From: Pteria penguin
Lineage: Eukaryota > Mollusca > Bivalvia > Pterioida > Pteriidae
DNA: 64,000 nucleotides
Direction of reading: 5' to 3'
Assembly: GCA_035048485.1 (NCBI GenBank)
Contig: CM068590.1
Span: 15,781,798-15,845,797 of the forward strand
Position 1 is the stretch's first letter, and the number at the start of each line of letters is the position of its first letter. The notes under the pieces were generated by a model. The model searched no databases, was not told the DNA's origin, and saw only the letters and a program-made list of their open reading frames with translations. The translations under genes and the position numbers were made by a program. Below are positions 12,229 through 21,160 of the stretch, piece after piece.

Positions 12229-12360
12229 GCCGGTGTTATAGAGTGACGCTTCCCCCATAGCCAGACTTCCCCCCGGAAGTCTCACTCTAGAGCCAGGCTT
12301 CCCCCTTGCGTATTAATTATCCAAGGGTGGAAGCCTCACTCTAGAGCCAGGCTGCTCCCT
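12229..12360. repeat. Palindromic AAGTCTCACTCTAGAGTGAG-type repeat, left copy
   Basis: GCCGGTGTTATAGAGTGACG leads into alternating CTTCCCCC and GAAGTCTCACTCTAGAG blocks that fold back on themselves. The same sequence, inverted and longer, lies at 19512-19733. Confidence 0.75.
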
Positions 12361-12934
12361 TGTATGTTATGGAATGTCCCATTTTAGTAGTAGTAGTAAT
12401 GAAATCTTCTCCTAGCGCTTTTGTTGAAATGTGTAGAAATTATCGGAACGATTTACCTCTGTACGTCCGTTGGTCCTATATTTGTACATGTATGGTGATA
12501 CGTTCATAACAGCTTGTAAGATAGATACTAAACCATTCAGCCCGGGATTTACCTGATTTTTATTAGTCAGGTGATATAAATTTAAAAGAGAAATCAAATA
12601 TAAAGTTCATATTGGACATAAGATAGCGAAAAGGCATATTTGAAAATATGAATATCAGCATTAATTCTGACCTACATATATGCATGCACTTCACGTGTGG
12701 TACGGATTGAGAAAATAAGACGGATTGCGAAGCAAAAATGATCTGTGAAATGACAATGACCATCGGTTTATCTGCCTTTTTGACAGTATGTTTGTCTTTT
12801 TTTTTTCTATCAATAACGATGTTAATTTAAACGATATCTTTAAAAACTAAAATTTGTTATGATTATTTTTAAGGACTTTTTAAAAGGAAATTAAACATTT
12901 ATTCCAAAAGATGCATGGAGGTGGGCGGTTTACT

Positions 12935-13265
12935 GGTTTCAGCATGTCTGTCTGTCTGTCTGTCTGTCCGTCCCTCCGTCCGAATTTATGTCCGTTGCAT
13001 GGTATCTCTTTCATCTTTTGAGCTATCATGATATGATGATGCTTCATACATATGCTGTTCATGACCTGAAGATGACCATATCAATTTCAAGATGTAAAGG
13101 TAAAAGTTCAAGGTCAAATTGGCAATTGGTTTGTCAAAATGGTTTCTCAGTGATGTCTCTTAACTTTTGAACTATGATAGTGATACTTCAAATATATGTT
13201 TCTAATGACCTGAGGATGACCCCTATCAATTTTGAGATGAAAAGATCAAAGGTCATGGAGATCAA
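12935..13265 (+). repeat. Dispersed repeat with TGACCT/AGGTCA motifs, two internal units, left copy
   Basis: Two diverged ~155-bp units share ATCTCTT.A.CTTTTGA.CTAT, GACCTGA.GATGACC..ATCAA and AAGGTCA. Similar text recurs at 17040-17540 and, inverted, at 22180-22345. It is a non-coding mobile repeat of unknown class. Confidence 0.6.
12945..12975 (+). repeat. (TGTC)n tetranucleotide run, left copy
   Basis: CTGTCTGTCTGTCTGTCTGT then CCGTCCCTCCGTCCG: a simple repeat at the head of a dispersed element. The right copy is near 58774-58804. Confidence 0.85.
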
Positions 13266-13400
13266 ATTCGCAATTTCTTCGCTTCTTAGCACCATTTCTT
13301 CGCGTTTTCGCATCATTTCTTCATATCATTTGTTTGCCATGTGACACAGCTTCTTCGTATCGTTGCTTCGCTTCTTCACGTCCACACATTGTATGTCAAA
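13266..13400 (+). repeat. TTCTTCGC-rich short repeat tract
   Basis: TTCTTCGC, TTCTTCGT and CTTCTTCACG recur about nine times in 130 bp, a degenerate tandem repeat. The right-copy equivalent is 59095-59229. Confidence 0.55.
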
Positions 13401-13564
13401 GAAGCGATGTCTCTTAAGGAACAACGTAGAAAAATGGCACTTGTTGCAAGATGATCCGTTAAAATGTCAAATCACGAAAAATAATTCTTCAAATGAAAAG
13501 ATTTTAACAACATTTGGTATGATAGATTGAGGATTTGTACAGACAAAGATAACATCGGACACTT

Positions 13565-13880
13565 CTCCATAAATGTTCCCGCGGAAGGTTTGACTTGAGT
13601 GTTATTATACCGTTTTCCTGATGTTATGTGGTTGTGACACTTTCTATGCAGTGTTTGTTCACATTCATGTGTATATACAGTTTTGGATTATATTTGTTTC
13701 GTCTGTATGTAAGGGCATTCACTGCGGGTGTGGCTAGCCAAACAGGAGACGCTCACTCTTCCCGGGCACCTGGTCTCACCTCTGAATTTCAGGAGTCCGT
13801 GAATGTCCACTGTGGCACATTGTTGTTCGTGCCATAGTCATGTAACACCAGTTATTCTCGTATTTTGCTATAAAAATTAC
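13565..13880 (+). repeat. Dispersed repeat with a single 43-bp-type core
   Basis: Same family as 8385-8660 (inverted), 18010-18280 (inverted) and the expanded array in intron 4. It carries one unit containing CAGGAGACGCTCACTCTTCC and CGGGCACCTGGTCTCACCTC. Confidence 0.7.
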
Positions 13881-13932
13881 TTTTACGTGAATTATACCGT
13901 TTCGAATGAGCTAACAGAGAAATAAAGGTCTT

Positions 13933-14035
13933 TGTATTACACTAACATTTAAAACATTTAATATGTTTTAACATTATTATAACAATCTAATAATGTTTAA
14001 ACATTTTATTAACTGTTTTAAATATTAGTGTGACA
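13933..14035. mobile_element. ~100-bp hairpin element, TGTATTACAC/GTGTGACA ends, left copy
   Basis: Arms GTATTACACTAACATTTAAA ACA (13934-13956) and TGTTTTAAATATTAGTGTGAC (14014-14034) are near complementary around the core AACATTATTATAACAATCTA ATA. The same core and arm type occur at 25201-25284. It sits 170 bp upstream of the first ORF of the transposon module, so it may be its terminal repeat or a separate foldback element. Confidence 0.65.
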
Positions 14036-14205
14036 TTTGCACTATCACCATCGCTATTTTATCATTTCCGGAACTTTACGTCCGAATCACTTTACGGTTT
14101 ACTTTACATTCTTATATATCCTGTATAAAGAAAGCAGCGTGCGTTAGAATTAGAAATACAAATGATGTATGATGAATATTACAAAAGTAGCTATAGAAAG
14201 ACAAT

Positions 14206-14616
14206 ATGGTAATTCAACAAATAAAAAAAATCTTTTGCTCAGTTTTTTTATGCAGAAAGAACAAAAAGGAAACCCACAATTTTGTTGAATCGATCAACAA
14301 ATGCCGTCTTTTATTTCTAACTGCATTACAGTACAGTGAAATATATGAACTTCCAAAACTTCACATTTGTGATATTTTGCTACAGTGTTTGGAAGATGCT
14401 CTAACAAAACTTTCAGTTTCAAATGACCGTAGCGATATTTTATTCAAAATAAGTGAAAGTGTTGACAATGAATTGGGAAAGTTCAATGTTGGTGAAATAT
14501 TCATACCATTAGCTTATTTCAAATTTGATTGGGAACTGAGATGTACTTTTGGACTCCCAAATTATAGTGATAATCTGGACGATCATCATTTCGAAGCCGA
14601 AACAGATACCGAATAA
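14206..14616 (+). CDS. 136-aa ORF upstream of the integrase, function unknown (left copy)
   Basis: ATG at 14206 in context CAATATGG opens a 136-codon frame ending TAA at 14614-14616. Features: basic, hydrophobic N-terminus (IQQIKKIFCSVFLCRKNKKE), a Leu-rich helical middle (LLFLTALQYSEIYELPKLHI), an acidic C-terminus ending in ETDTE. I do not recognise the family. The same frame is intact at 60034-60444 with one substitution (Arg to Leu). It ends 5 nt before the ATG of the integrase frame, so the pair could form a two-ORF transposon transcript or be joined by an intron I cannot place. Confidence 0.5.
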   Translation: MVIQQIKKIFCSVFLCRKNKKETHNFVESINKCRLLFLTALQYSEIYELPKLHICDILLQCLEDALTKLSVSNDRSDILFKISESVDNELGKFNVGEIFIPLAYFKFDWELRCTFGLPNYSDNLDDHHFEAETDTE

Positions 14617-14708
14617 GCACAATGGATGAGGATCAATGGCATAGGCACATTCTTCAATACTTATCGTCATCTTATCCATCATATTTTACAAAAAATGACA
14701 AGTGAAAG

Positions 14709-16790
14709 TTGCGAGCCCGCGCCAAACGATATACTTCGCATAATGGAAAATTATTTTGGAAGAACAATAGTGGAGACTTGCGCGAAGTTGTATATACTGA
14801 AAAAGCACGTCAAAATCTCTTAAAATCTTATCACGATAATAGAAGCCACATGGGAAGAGAACGAACATACCAAATACTATCTAAGACTTTCTATTGGAAG
14901 AATATGTTTTCTGACGTCACTTCCTACGTAGCATCTTGCGACAAATGCCAGTATACTTCAAAATTCATAAAAGGCAACGAGGAACTACATCCGATTCCCA
15001 TTGTATCACCTTGGTACCACTTAGGAATAGATCATGTGAAAATGCCGAAATCACAGATGGGTAATTGCTACATCTTAAGTGTGGTTGATTATTTTTTGAA
15101 GTGGCCGGAGGCAGTAGCCATCGAAAATAAATCATCGGAAATAGTGGCAAAAGCATTGCTAAAGATCTTTCTGGGAATGGGGTTTCCTGCGGTAATTAGC
15201 AGTGACCAAGGACGGGAATTCGTCAATAGTACAATGGAAATCTTGAGAGAAAGCACAGGTATCCTTCATCGCATTTCATCTGCGTATCATCCGCAAACCA
15301 ACGGGTTAACTAAGAGATTCAACAGAACTCTCCAGGACATGTTGATAAAAGTAACATCTGCAAACCAGGATGACTGGGACTTGTTTTTAGATGAGATTCT
15401 TTTCTCCTATAGAGTAGGAATACAGAAAGCATCCAAGCAGTCTCCTTTTGATGTCATGTTCGCCAGATCGCCAGTTCATGACTTTGACAGTCGTACACAA
15501 CTGGCAATTTCAGATCAAGATATCGTAGAGAGAGTCAATGAAATGCGCCGTCTAAGGGAGGAAATTGAGACTAATGTGAAAACTAACGTCAGTAAATCAC
15601 AAAGTGAGCAGATCAAACGTAGTAAAACTCGCATCAAAGAGTTGGGAATCAAGGTTGGTTCCAAAGTTCTTAGATACAACACCAGGAAAGCATCCAGAAA
15701 AGGATCAAAAATGGAAACCCGTTGGCTAGGTCCCTATACTGTAACACATTTAACTAAAAAAGGTGTTGCAACCCTACAAAATCTAAACGATGAAAAAACT
15801 CTTAAAGTTAAGTATAATGTCAAGCAGCTTAAAACTTTTCAAGAACGCATTCACGAAAACGTAGGAAACTTGGCAAGGAAGGACCACAAGAGAGACAAGG
15901 GAAAGATACAGGAAGAAAATAGTTTGGAAGAGATGACCAAAGAGAAGATATGTGATGATGTGACCGAGGGAAAGAGAGATGAAGATATGACACAGGGGAG
16001 GAAGGAAGAAGATATGACTGAGGGAAAGAGAGATGAAGATGTTACCAAGAATAGAGGTGATGATATGACCAAGGGGAAGAGAGGCGAAGATAGTACAGAG
16101 GGGAAGAAAGGTGATGATATGACAGAGGAGAGGAAAGGTGAGGGAAATGACCGGGAAAAGAAAGATGAAGGTATGGCTGAGAGGGCAAGAGACGATTTAA
16201 AAGATATAGAAAGGAAAGAGACAAATGATGAAGGGAACTGCTGTAAAATCAATGATTGCTTTATTGAAAAATTATCAGAGGCGCCAAACAAGATTTTTAG
16301 TTCAGTTGATGCCACATGGCAAAGGCAGTTTAAACCAATGTTTAGAATAAGAAAATACCATAAGCTTGTCCACAAGAAGGAGTTAACTATCCCGAAAAAC
16401 ATCGAGAAAATGAAAGGCGATGGAAATTGCTTTTTCCGATCTTTGAGCTATGCCATTACAGGATCACAGAGTTCGCATGGGCAAATAAGAAATGCAGTCA
16501 TTTCGTTTATGACCACCAATTCGAATCGCATCGAAAATCATTTTGGCAATTCTTACCTTGATGATTCAAATATGGAGGAATTAGGGACATGGGCCACCGA
16601 AGCTGAAATTCTATCTTCTGCCGCCTATTTGAATACGGATATCTATATCTATACCAAAGCCGGGGAGATTATGAAATGGCTTAATTATCCGTCTAAGATG
16701 CTTAACCCAAGTGCTAGTTTTACTCAAAAGAATATTTATATTTGCAATCTGTGTGGAAACCATTTCGACATAGTAAAAGATGTTCAGTGA
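14709..16790 (+). CDS. Gypsy/Ginger-type integrase fused to an OTU protease domain (left copy, catalytic Glu replaced)
   Basis: An open frame of 693 codons. The natural ATG is probably 14622, in strong context (ACAATGG), but an in-frame TGA at 14703-14705 follows codon 27 (MDEDQWHRH..SSYPSYFTKN). Counting from 14709: H2C2 zinc site H42, H47, C77, C80; integrase core D108, D166 (SSDQGREF), then 35 residues to position 202, where NGLTERFNRT of the right copy reads NGLTKRFNRT. GPY motif at 341-343; charged repeats of DMTEGKRDE type at ~408-490; OTU domain ~563-690 with GDGNCFFRSLSYAITGSQ (C574), GTWATEAEI and NHFDIV (H685). No reverse transcriptase, gag or LTR lies nearby, favouring a Ginger1-like DNA transposon over a Gypsy element. 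Lys at 202 should abolish strand transfer; the OTU triad looks intact. Confidence 0.85.
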   Translation: MRARAKRYTSHNGKLFWKNNSGDLREVVYTEKARQNLLKSYHDNRSHMGRERTYQILSKTFYWKNMFSDVTSYVASCDKCQYTSKFIKGNEELHPIPIVSPWYHLGIDHVKMPKSQMGNCYILSVVDYFLKWPEAVAIENKSSEIVAKALLKIFLGMGFPAVISSDQGREFVNSTMEILRESTGILHRISSAYHPQTNGLTKRFNRTLQDMLIKVTSANQDDWDLFLDEILFSYRVGIQKASKQSPFDVMFARSPVHDFDSRTQLAISDQDIVERVNEMRRLREEIETNVKTNVSKSQSEQIKRSKTRIKELGIKVGSKVLRYNTRKASRKGSKMETRWLGPYTVTHLTKKGVATLQNLNDEKTLKVKYNVKQLKTFQERIHENVGNLARKDHKRDKGKIQEENSLEEMTKEKICDDVTEGKRDEDMTQGRKEEDMTEGKRDEDVTKNRGDDMTKGKRGEDSTEGKKGDDMTEERKGEGNDREKKDEGMAERARDDLKDIERKETNDEGNCCKINDCFIEKLSEAPNKIFSSVDATWQRQFKPMFRIRKYHKLVHKKELTIPKNIEKMKGDGNCFFRSLSYAITGSQSSHGQIRNAVISFMTTNSNRIENHFGNSYLDDSNMEELGTWATEAEILSSAAYLNTDIYIYTKAGEIMKWLNYPSKMLNPSASFTQKNIYICNLCGNHFDIVKDVQ
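15935..16185 (+). repeat. Coding minisatellite, charged linker of the integrase-OTU fusion
   Basis: Imperfect ~27-30-bp units of the form GATGAAGATATGACNGAGGG AAAGAGA encode D-M-T-E-G-K-R-D-E type repeats, six to seven in number. Equivalent region in the right copy: 61770-62020. Confidence 0.8.
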
Positions 16791-17039
16791 AATGTCACAT
16801 TCATGACATATTGAGCAGAAAATAATGTGCACCGTATTATTTTTCTTGCTATTGTTAAATTGTTACGGTAATTAACAATGATTGAACGGTTCTTGCAGGA
16901 TGTTGGCTTGACAACGGATTTTACATATTTCATATTTGCAATTCGTGTTTGTCGTTATTTTAAGTTTATAATTAAGCATCAAAAACATAATGTACCTCAT
17001 ATCATTATGCTATCGTAATTGAAGATTCGAGAAGTATCT
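16791..17039 (+). other. 3' flank of the integrase-OTU frame
   Basis: AT-rich, non-coding. Contains TGTTACGGTAATTAACA, a short palindrome starting TGTTA (16861-16877). No clear element end is visible. Confidence 0.4.
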
Positions 17040-17540
17040 AGTTTTTGGCCTGTCTGTTGGTCTGTCTGTGACAAAACTGTTTAACATTGGCAATACCTTT
17101 TGAATGATAAAAGATGGGCTTTAATTAAAGTTAATACATGTATTTCACATGTGTATTCCTTGTGACATGACATTTTAGAAGGGTACCAAAACATTTGACC
17201 TTGCGACTCTGACGTCGTACTTTGACCTACTACTTTTGAACAACTTTAATCTAGGTTGTAGTTTTTGAATGGCTATTGATTATATAATGATAGGGATATT
17301 TCATATATGTATCCTTTGTGACAAACCTTTTAGTGTTGGTAACTTAACTTTGATCGTGTGACCTTGACTTTGGAGTATGACCTTTACATGCATCGCCGTA
17401 TGACATTTACATCAAATCAACTTAAACCTTCTCTATAAATTTTGAGTAGTAAGTTATGTGGCTGTAATATATCACATGTGAATCTTCATTTTTAGTCCTT
17501 TTAGTTGGTACTAGGACTTTGTAACCTTCACCTCTTTGTT
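17040..17540 (+). repeat. Dispersed TGACCTT-rich repeat, left copy
   Basis: It begins GGCCTGTCTGTTGGTCTGTC TGTGACAAAACTG and carries several TGACCTT/TTGACCT motifs and GATATTTCATATATGTATCC twice in diverged form. The family is shared with 12935-13265 and 22180-22345. The right copy lacks one 12-bp GTCTGT unit. Confidence 0.6.
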
Positions 17541-17875
17541 ATGCCTTCTTTAGAATAACGACATGTTTACTGAAAAAATGCCAAAGAGGATATTCGTGTT
17601 TCACAAAACAAAAATACGTATGTCTTATTGCTATAGTTATTTGTTACATTGTTTCGTATCACATTTAGATGTTTCTTAATTACGAGGAGTTTGAAGAAAT
17701 TTAGACTTGACAATGGATGTTATATATTACATGCTTATAGTTCGTGTTCGTGGTTAAGCTTCGAGTTAATTACTTTTCATCAATTTTCTTCATTCCTGTT
17801 CATTGAAAAAATAAACTTTAACATTTCATAGCACTTTCTTTTTGTGAGAGATTCTTATAGTGACACTAAGATGAT

Positions 17876-17901
17876 GTTTAAAACAATAGAATTGTTTAAA
17901 C
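17876..17901. repeat. Short palindrome next to TGACACTAA, possible right end of the module
   Basis: GTTTAAAACAATAGAATTGT TTAAAC folds on itself and follows TGACACTAAG, resembling the arm text of 13933-14035. It is kept in the right copy near 63690-63720. Confidence 0.35.
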
Positions 17902-18009
17902 TCGATGGCAAAGAGGTATAAGTATTATCTCTAGATCAGCAAGGAAGCAATTTCCAGCTAGCAAATAGGGCACTGTCGCGCAAACTGAACAATTCACAAG
18001 GTAAAACAC

Positions 18010-18280
18010 GGAGGTAACTGAAGTCTTGTTACTATGGCACCAACAACAATGTACCACAGTGGACATTCATGGACCCCTGATAATCAGAGGTGAGACAAGG
18101 TGCCCGATGGGAGTAAGCGTCCTCTGTTAGGCTAGCCAAACCCGTCACGAATGTCCTTAAATACAAACGAAACAATTAAGCAAAAAATGTACATAGAATT
18201 AATGTGAACAAATACTGTATACTGAAAGTGTCATTGTCACATTACGCCATAAAAAGGTATAATAAGACTCAAGTCAAACC
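18010..18280 (-). repeat. Dispersed repeat with a single 43-bp-type core
   Basis: Inverted member of the same family: GGCACCAACAACAATGTACC start, AGAGGTGAGACAAGGTGCCC core, and GTATAATAAGACTCAAGTCA end. It straddles the right limit of the comparable duplicated segment. Confidence 0.65.
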
Positions 18281-18281
18281 C

Positions 18282-18948
18282 TTGGCTGTTAACTTGTTTA
18301 CGAACTCAGGCCTGTAAAGGGAATAAGTGTGACAAATAATGTCAAAAATACAAGTACAAAGTACATTAGACTCGGAGGTCGATACATACAACAACAGGAA
18401 CCAATGAGTATCCCATGCCGACATAGGACGGTCATTTACACAGTATGGATTTATTGAATAAATATAGGTTGCACATGCCTATATAAGTTGTATAATGTGT
18501 AATATTATGGTAAAGACCTTGTCTTTTGTCCTCAATCAGTAGGGGCCATCTACTTTCTGAGATATATCAGCCTAACAAGTAGGAAATCTGTGAAAAGTAT
18601 CCTTAATTATTGGTTACACAAGCCTGTATATTACGTGCAGTATTAACATGACTGACCTTTGACCGCAAAATCAATTGATGTATCTACTCTCTTAGGTGTA
18701 TCCTTATCAAATATTAAGCTCCTTTGTCAAAGAGTTCTTCCAATAAAAGTCCTCGTGCAAAAGGAAATGAGCTTGACCTTTGACCATCTCACCTAAATAT
18801 CAATAGGGTTTATATATCAGCCTACCAAGCATTAAATCTCTAGGTGATTATTCAAAAGTTGTCAATGTGCAATGTGTTTCCAAAGAAGCCATTACCTGAA
18901 TATGTGACATAGAGTCGAGGCAAAACATTTGGATGATGATCAACCACA
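18282..18948 (+). other. Non-coding spacer just right of the comparable duplicated segment
   Basis: Contains more TGACCTTTGACC motifs (18650-18665, 18773-18790), suggesting another fragment of the same dispersed repeat. No gene is seen. Confidence 0.45.
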
Positions 18949-19033
18949 GGGCTCCCATTTCAATCCATCCCCCTTAATAGTACTTCTATTATATAGTACA
19001 ATTAAGGGAGATGGGTTGAAACGGGAGCCCCGT
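18949..19033. mobile_element. 85-bp hairpin element with ~29-bp arms
   Basis: GGGCTCCCATTTCAATCCAT CCCCCTTAA pairs with TTAAGGGAGATGGGTTGAAA CGGGAGCCCC around an AT loop. GATCAAC occurs on both outer sides, a possible target duplication. Confidence 0.65.
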
Positions 19034-19511
19034 GGATCAACAAAATAAAAGAGATGTAAATACAGTCAAGACACCATTTGTGACTACCATACAGAAAACA
19101 GAGAGCACAAAAACCATCACATCGCCTCCTCTTTGCGGAAACTAATATGTACAGGATGTAATGTAAGAGTTTAATGTTAAGGTTTTAAGAATGAACAATA
19201 TACATTCCGATATACATACTATCGCCACTCATGGGAATCTAGAAGAGAGTGTTTAACTTTGGGTCCCCTAGGATTTGTAAAAAAAAATCCACTATTGTGC
19301 TACTCTATGCCTTATCGTATACACAAAAATGAAGGATCTAAAACCCCCGGGTCGGGTCCGACCCCTCTTGAAAAAGTTCTGGGTTCGCGCATGTTCGTCA
19401 ATTTAACCACAAATCATACCTATTTTTAAAGAGGGCCATCCAATATAAAGTTGCTTCCTACGTAGCTGTGGTCATAGATCACGTTTGACGCCGAGTCCTT
19501 GGTTCATTTCT

Positions 19512-19733
19512 TAATCCAAACAGAAAGGGGAAGTCTCACTCTGGGGGGAAGTCTCGCTCTACAACTAGTTGTAGAGTGAGACTTCCTAAAGGGGAAGTCT
19601 GGCTCTTAAGTGAGCCTTCCCCCGGGGGAAGTCTCACTCTAGAGTGAGGCTTCCGGGGGGAAGTCTCGCTCTAGAGTGAGACTTCCCCCGGGGAAATCTG
19701 GCTATGGGGGAAGCGTCACTCTATAACACCGGC
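19512..19733. repeat. Palindromic AAGTCTCACTCTAGAGTGAG-type repeat, inverted and expanded
   Basis: About seven half-units of GGGGGAAGTCTCACTCTAGA / GTGAGACTTCCCCC. It ends CTATAACACCGGC, the reverse complement of the start of the 12229 copy. Confidence 0.75.
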
Positions 19734-19904
19734 AACGCCCATTTCTATGCCATTTCTAGAACGATTGCTGGGTGTGCCTTATCAGATCCCCCTCCTTAAT
19801 TATAAAATGACGATTGAAACTTCCTTCTTGCAACACTATGGTAACAAATAGTTTTTGCGAAATATCAATTTGAAACAGGCGTATTGTGGCGAAGAAAAAA
19901 GCGG

Positions 19905-20140
19905 GTTTGATTTCCACCTCCTGTTTTTCGATGTTCTATTTTCCATAATGTCCTGATAAGACCTTTAAAATAGAGTTTCCTGCCTCATTATAGAGATAAT
20001 TATTTTATCATATACCTATAGATGATATTCAACATTATCTGGAGAAGCCAGGATCAGGTCTTCCGAATTTGTAGCATGAACATAATTTGTGGTACAAAAC
20101 TGCAGACACAATTCAATGTTCAGAGAATACAATTAAGGCG
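19905..20140 (+). repeat. Dispersed block also present at 37815-38045
   Basis: GATTTCCACCTCCTGTTTTT through TTCAGAGAATAC is repeated at 37815-38045 in the same orientation at roughly 85-90%. Here it leads straight into the minisatellite element. Confidence 0.75.
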
Positions 20141-21160
20141 TTACAGAATAAAAAAGGAAAATTTTTTTGTCCTTTTTCTGGGGATCAATATATACAGATG
20201 AATGAAAAGTATCAACTGTTCATCAGCAGATAGGAGAATAATCCACCATCCATTCAGACTTCCTGAAAGGGATGAGGGAATATAGATAGGAGAATATTCC
20301 CCCATCTAGTCAAGATTTAATCCAATATATAGGGGAATATTCCTCCATCTACATGTAGTATATAGATTTCATCAGATAGATAGGGGAATATTCCTCCATC
20401 TACATGTAGTATATAGATTTCATCAGATAGATAGGGGAATATTCCTCCATCTACATGTAGTATATAGATTTCATCAGATAGATAGGGAAATATTCCCCTA
20501 TCTAGTCAAGAATTTATCAGATATATAGGGGAATGTTCCTCCATCAACACAGACTCCATCAGATAAATAGGGGAATATTCCTCCATCTAGTATGTACATT
20601 TCTTCAGACAGGGGAATATTCCCCTATCTAGTCAAGAATTAAACAAATAGATAGGGGAATGTTCCTCCATCTATGCAGACTCTATCAGATAGATAGGGAA
20701 ATATTCCCCCATCCATATAGACTCCATCACATAGATAGGGGAATGTTCCTCTTTCTATATAGACTCCATCAGATAGATAGGGGAATATTCCCCCATCTAT
20801 ACAGACTCTATCAGAGAAGATAGAGGAATGTTCCTCCATCTATTCAGACTCCATCAGATAGATAGGGGAATATTCCCCCATCTATACAGACTCTATCAGA
20901 TTGATAGGGGAATATTCCCCTATCTATATAGACTCTGTCAGAGAAGATGGGGGAATATTCCCCTATCTAGTAAAGAATTTATCAAATAGATAGGGGAATA
21001 TTCCCCATCCATATAGACTCCATCAGATAGAGAGGGGAATGCTCCTCCATCTATATAGACTCCATCAGATAGATGGGAGAATGTTCCTCCATCTATATAG
21101 ACTCCATCAGAAATACAGGGGAATATTCCTCATTCATATGACGTATAAACCACATTAGAT
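20140..21160 (+). repeat. Minisatellite of ~42-bp units built on GGGGAATATTCCCC
   Basis: About 18-20 units of AGACTCCATCAGATAGATAG GGGAATATTCCCCCATCTAT AT type. Each has a central near-perfect palindrome GGGGAATATTCCCC; several adjacent units have drifted to GGGGAATGTTCCTCC. Leader text GTTACAGAATAAAAAAGGAA and GGGGATCAATATATACAGAT is found inverted at 34590-34695. Confidence 0.9.

Larger units (their letters stand above)
1..18181 (+). repeat. Left copy of a >18-kb direct segmental duplication
   Basis: This block aligns end to end with 45902-64000 in the same orientation. The offset drifts from 45901 at the left to about 45819 at the right through small indels. Identity is very high (a few differences per kb in most of the block). 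The left limit is the window edge; the right limit is unknown because the right copy runs off the window. It could be a recent tandem duplication or two haplotypes placed in series by an assembler; sequence alone cannot separate these. Confidence 0.95.

Noticed and set aside
12950..13400. CRISPR-like array
   Set aside because: Repeats are degenerate, unevenly spaced and the genome is eukaryotic.
15851..16402. 183-codon Ser/Phe-rich minus-strand frame
   Set aside because: Mirror image of the charged-repeat linker and OTU start of the integrase fusion.
14206..16790. LTR retrotransposon
   Set aside because: No LTR pair, primer-binding site, gag, protease or reverse transcriptase found within several kb.
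13933..16877. Complete transposon with both terminal repeats
   Set aside because: The left hairpin and the TGTTACGG palindrome at 16861 do not form a convincing inverted pair, and no target duplication is visible, so the element ends remain undefined.
20639..20839. 66-codon repetitive minus-strand frame (DGGIFPYLSD-type repeats)
   Set aside because: Translation of the 42-bp minisatellite; unit length is a multiple of three by chance and other units break the frame.
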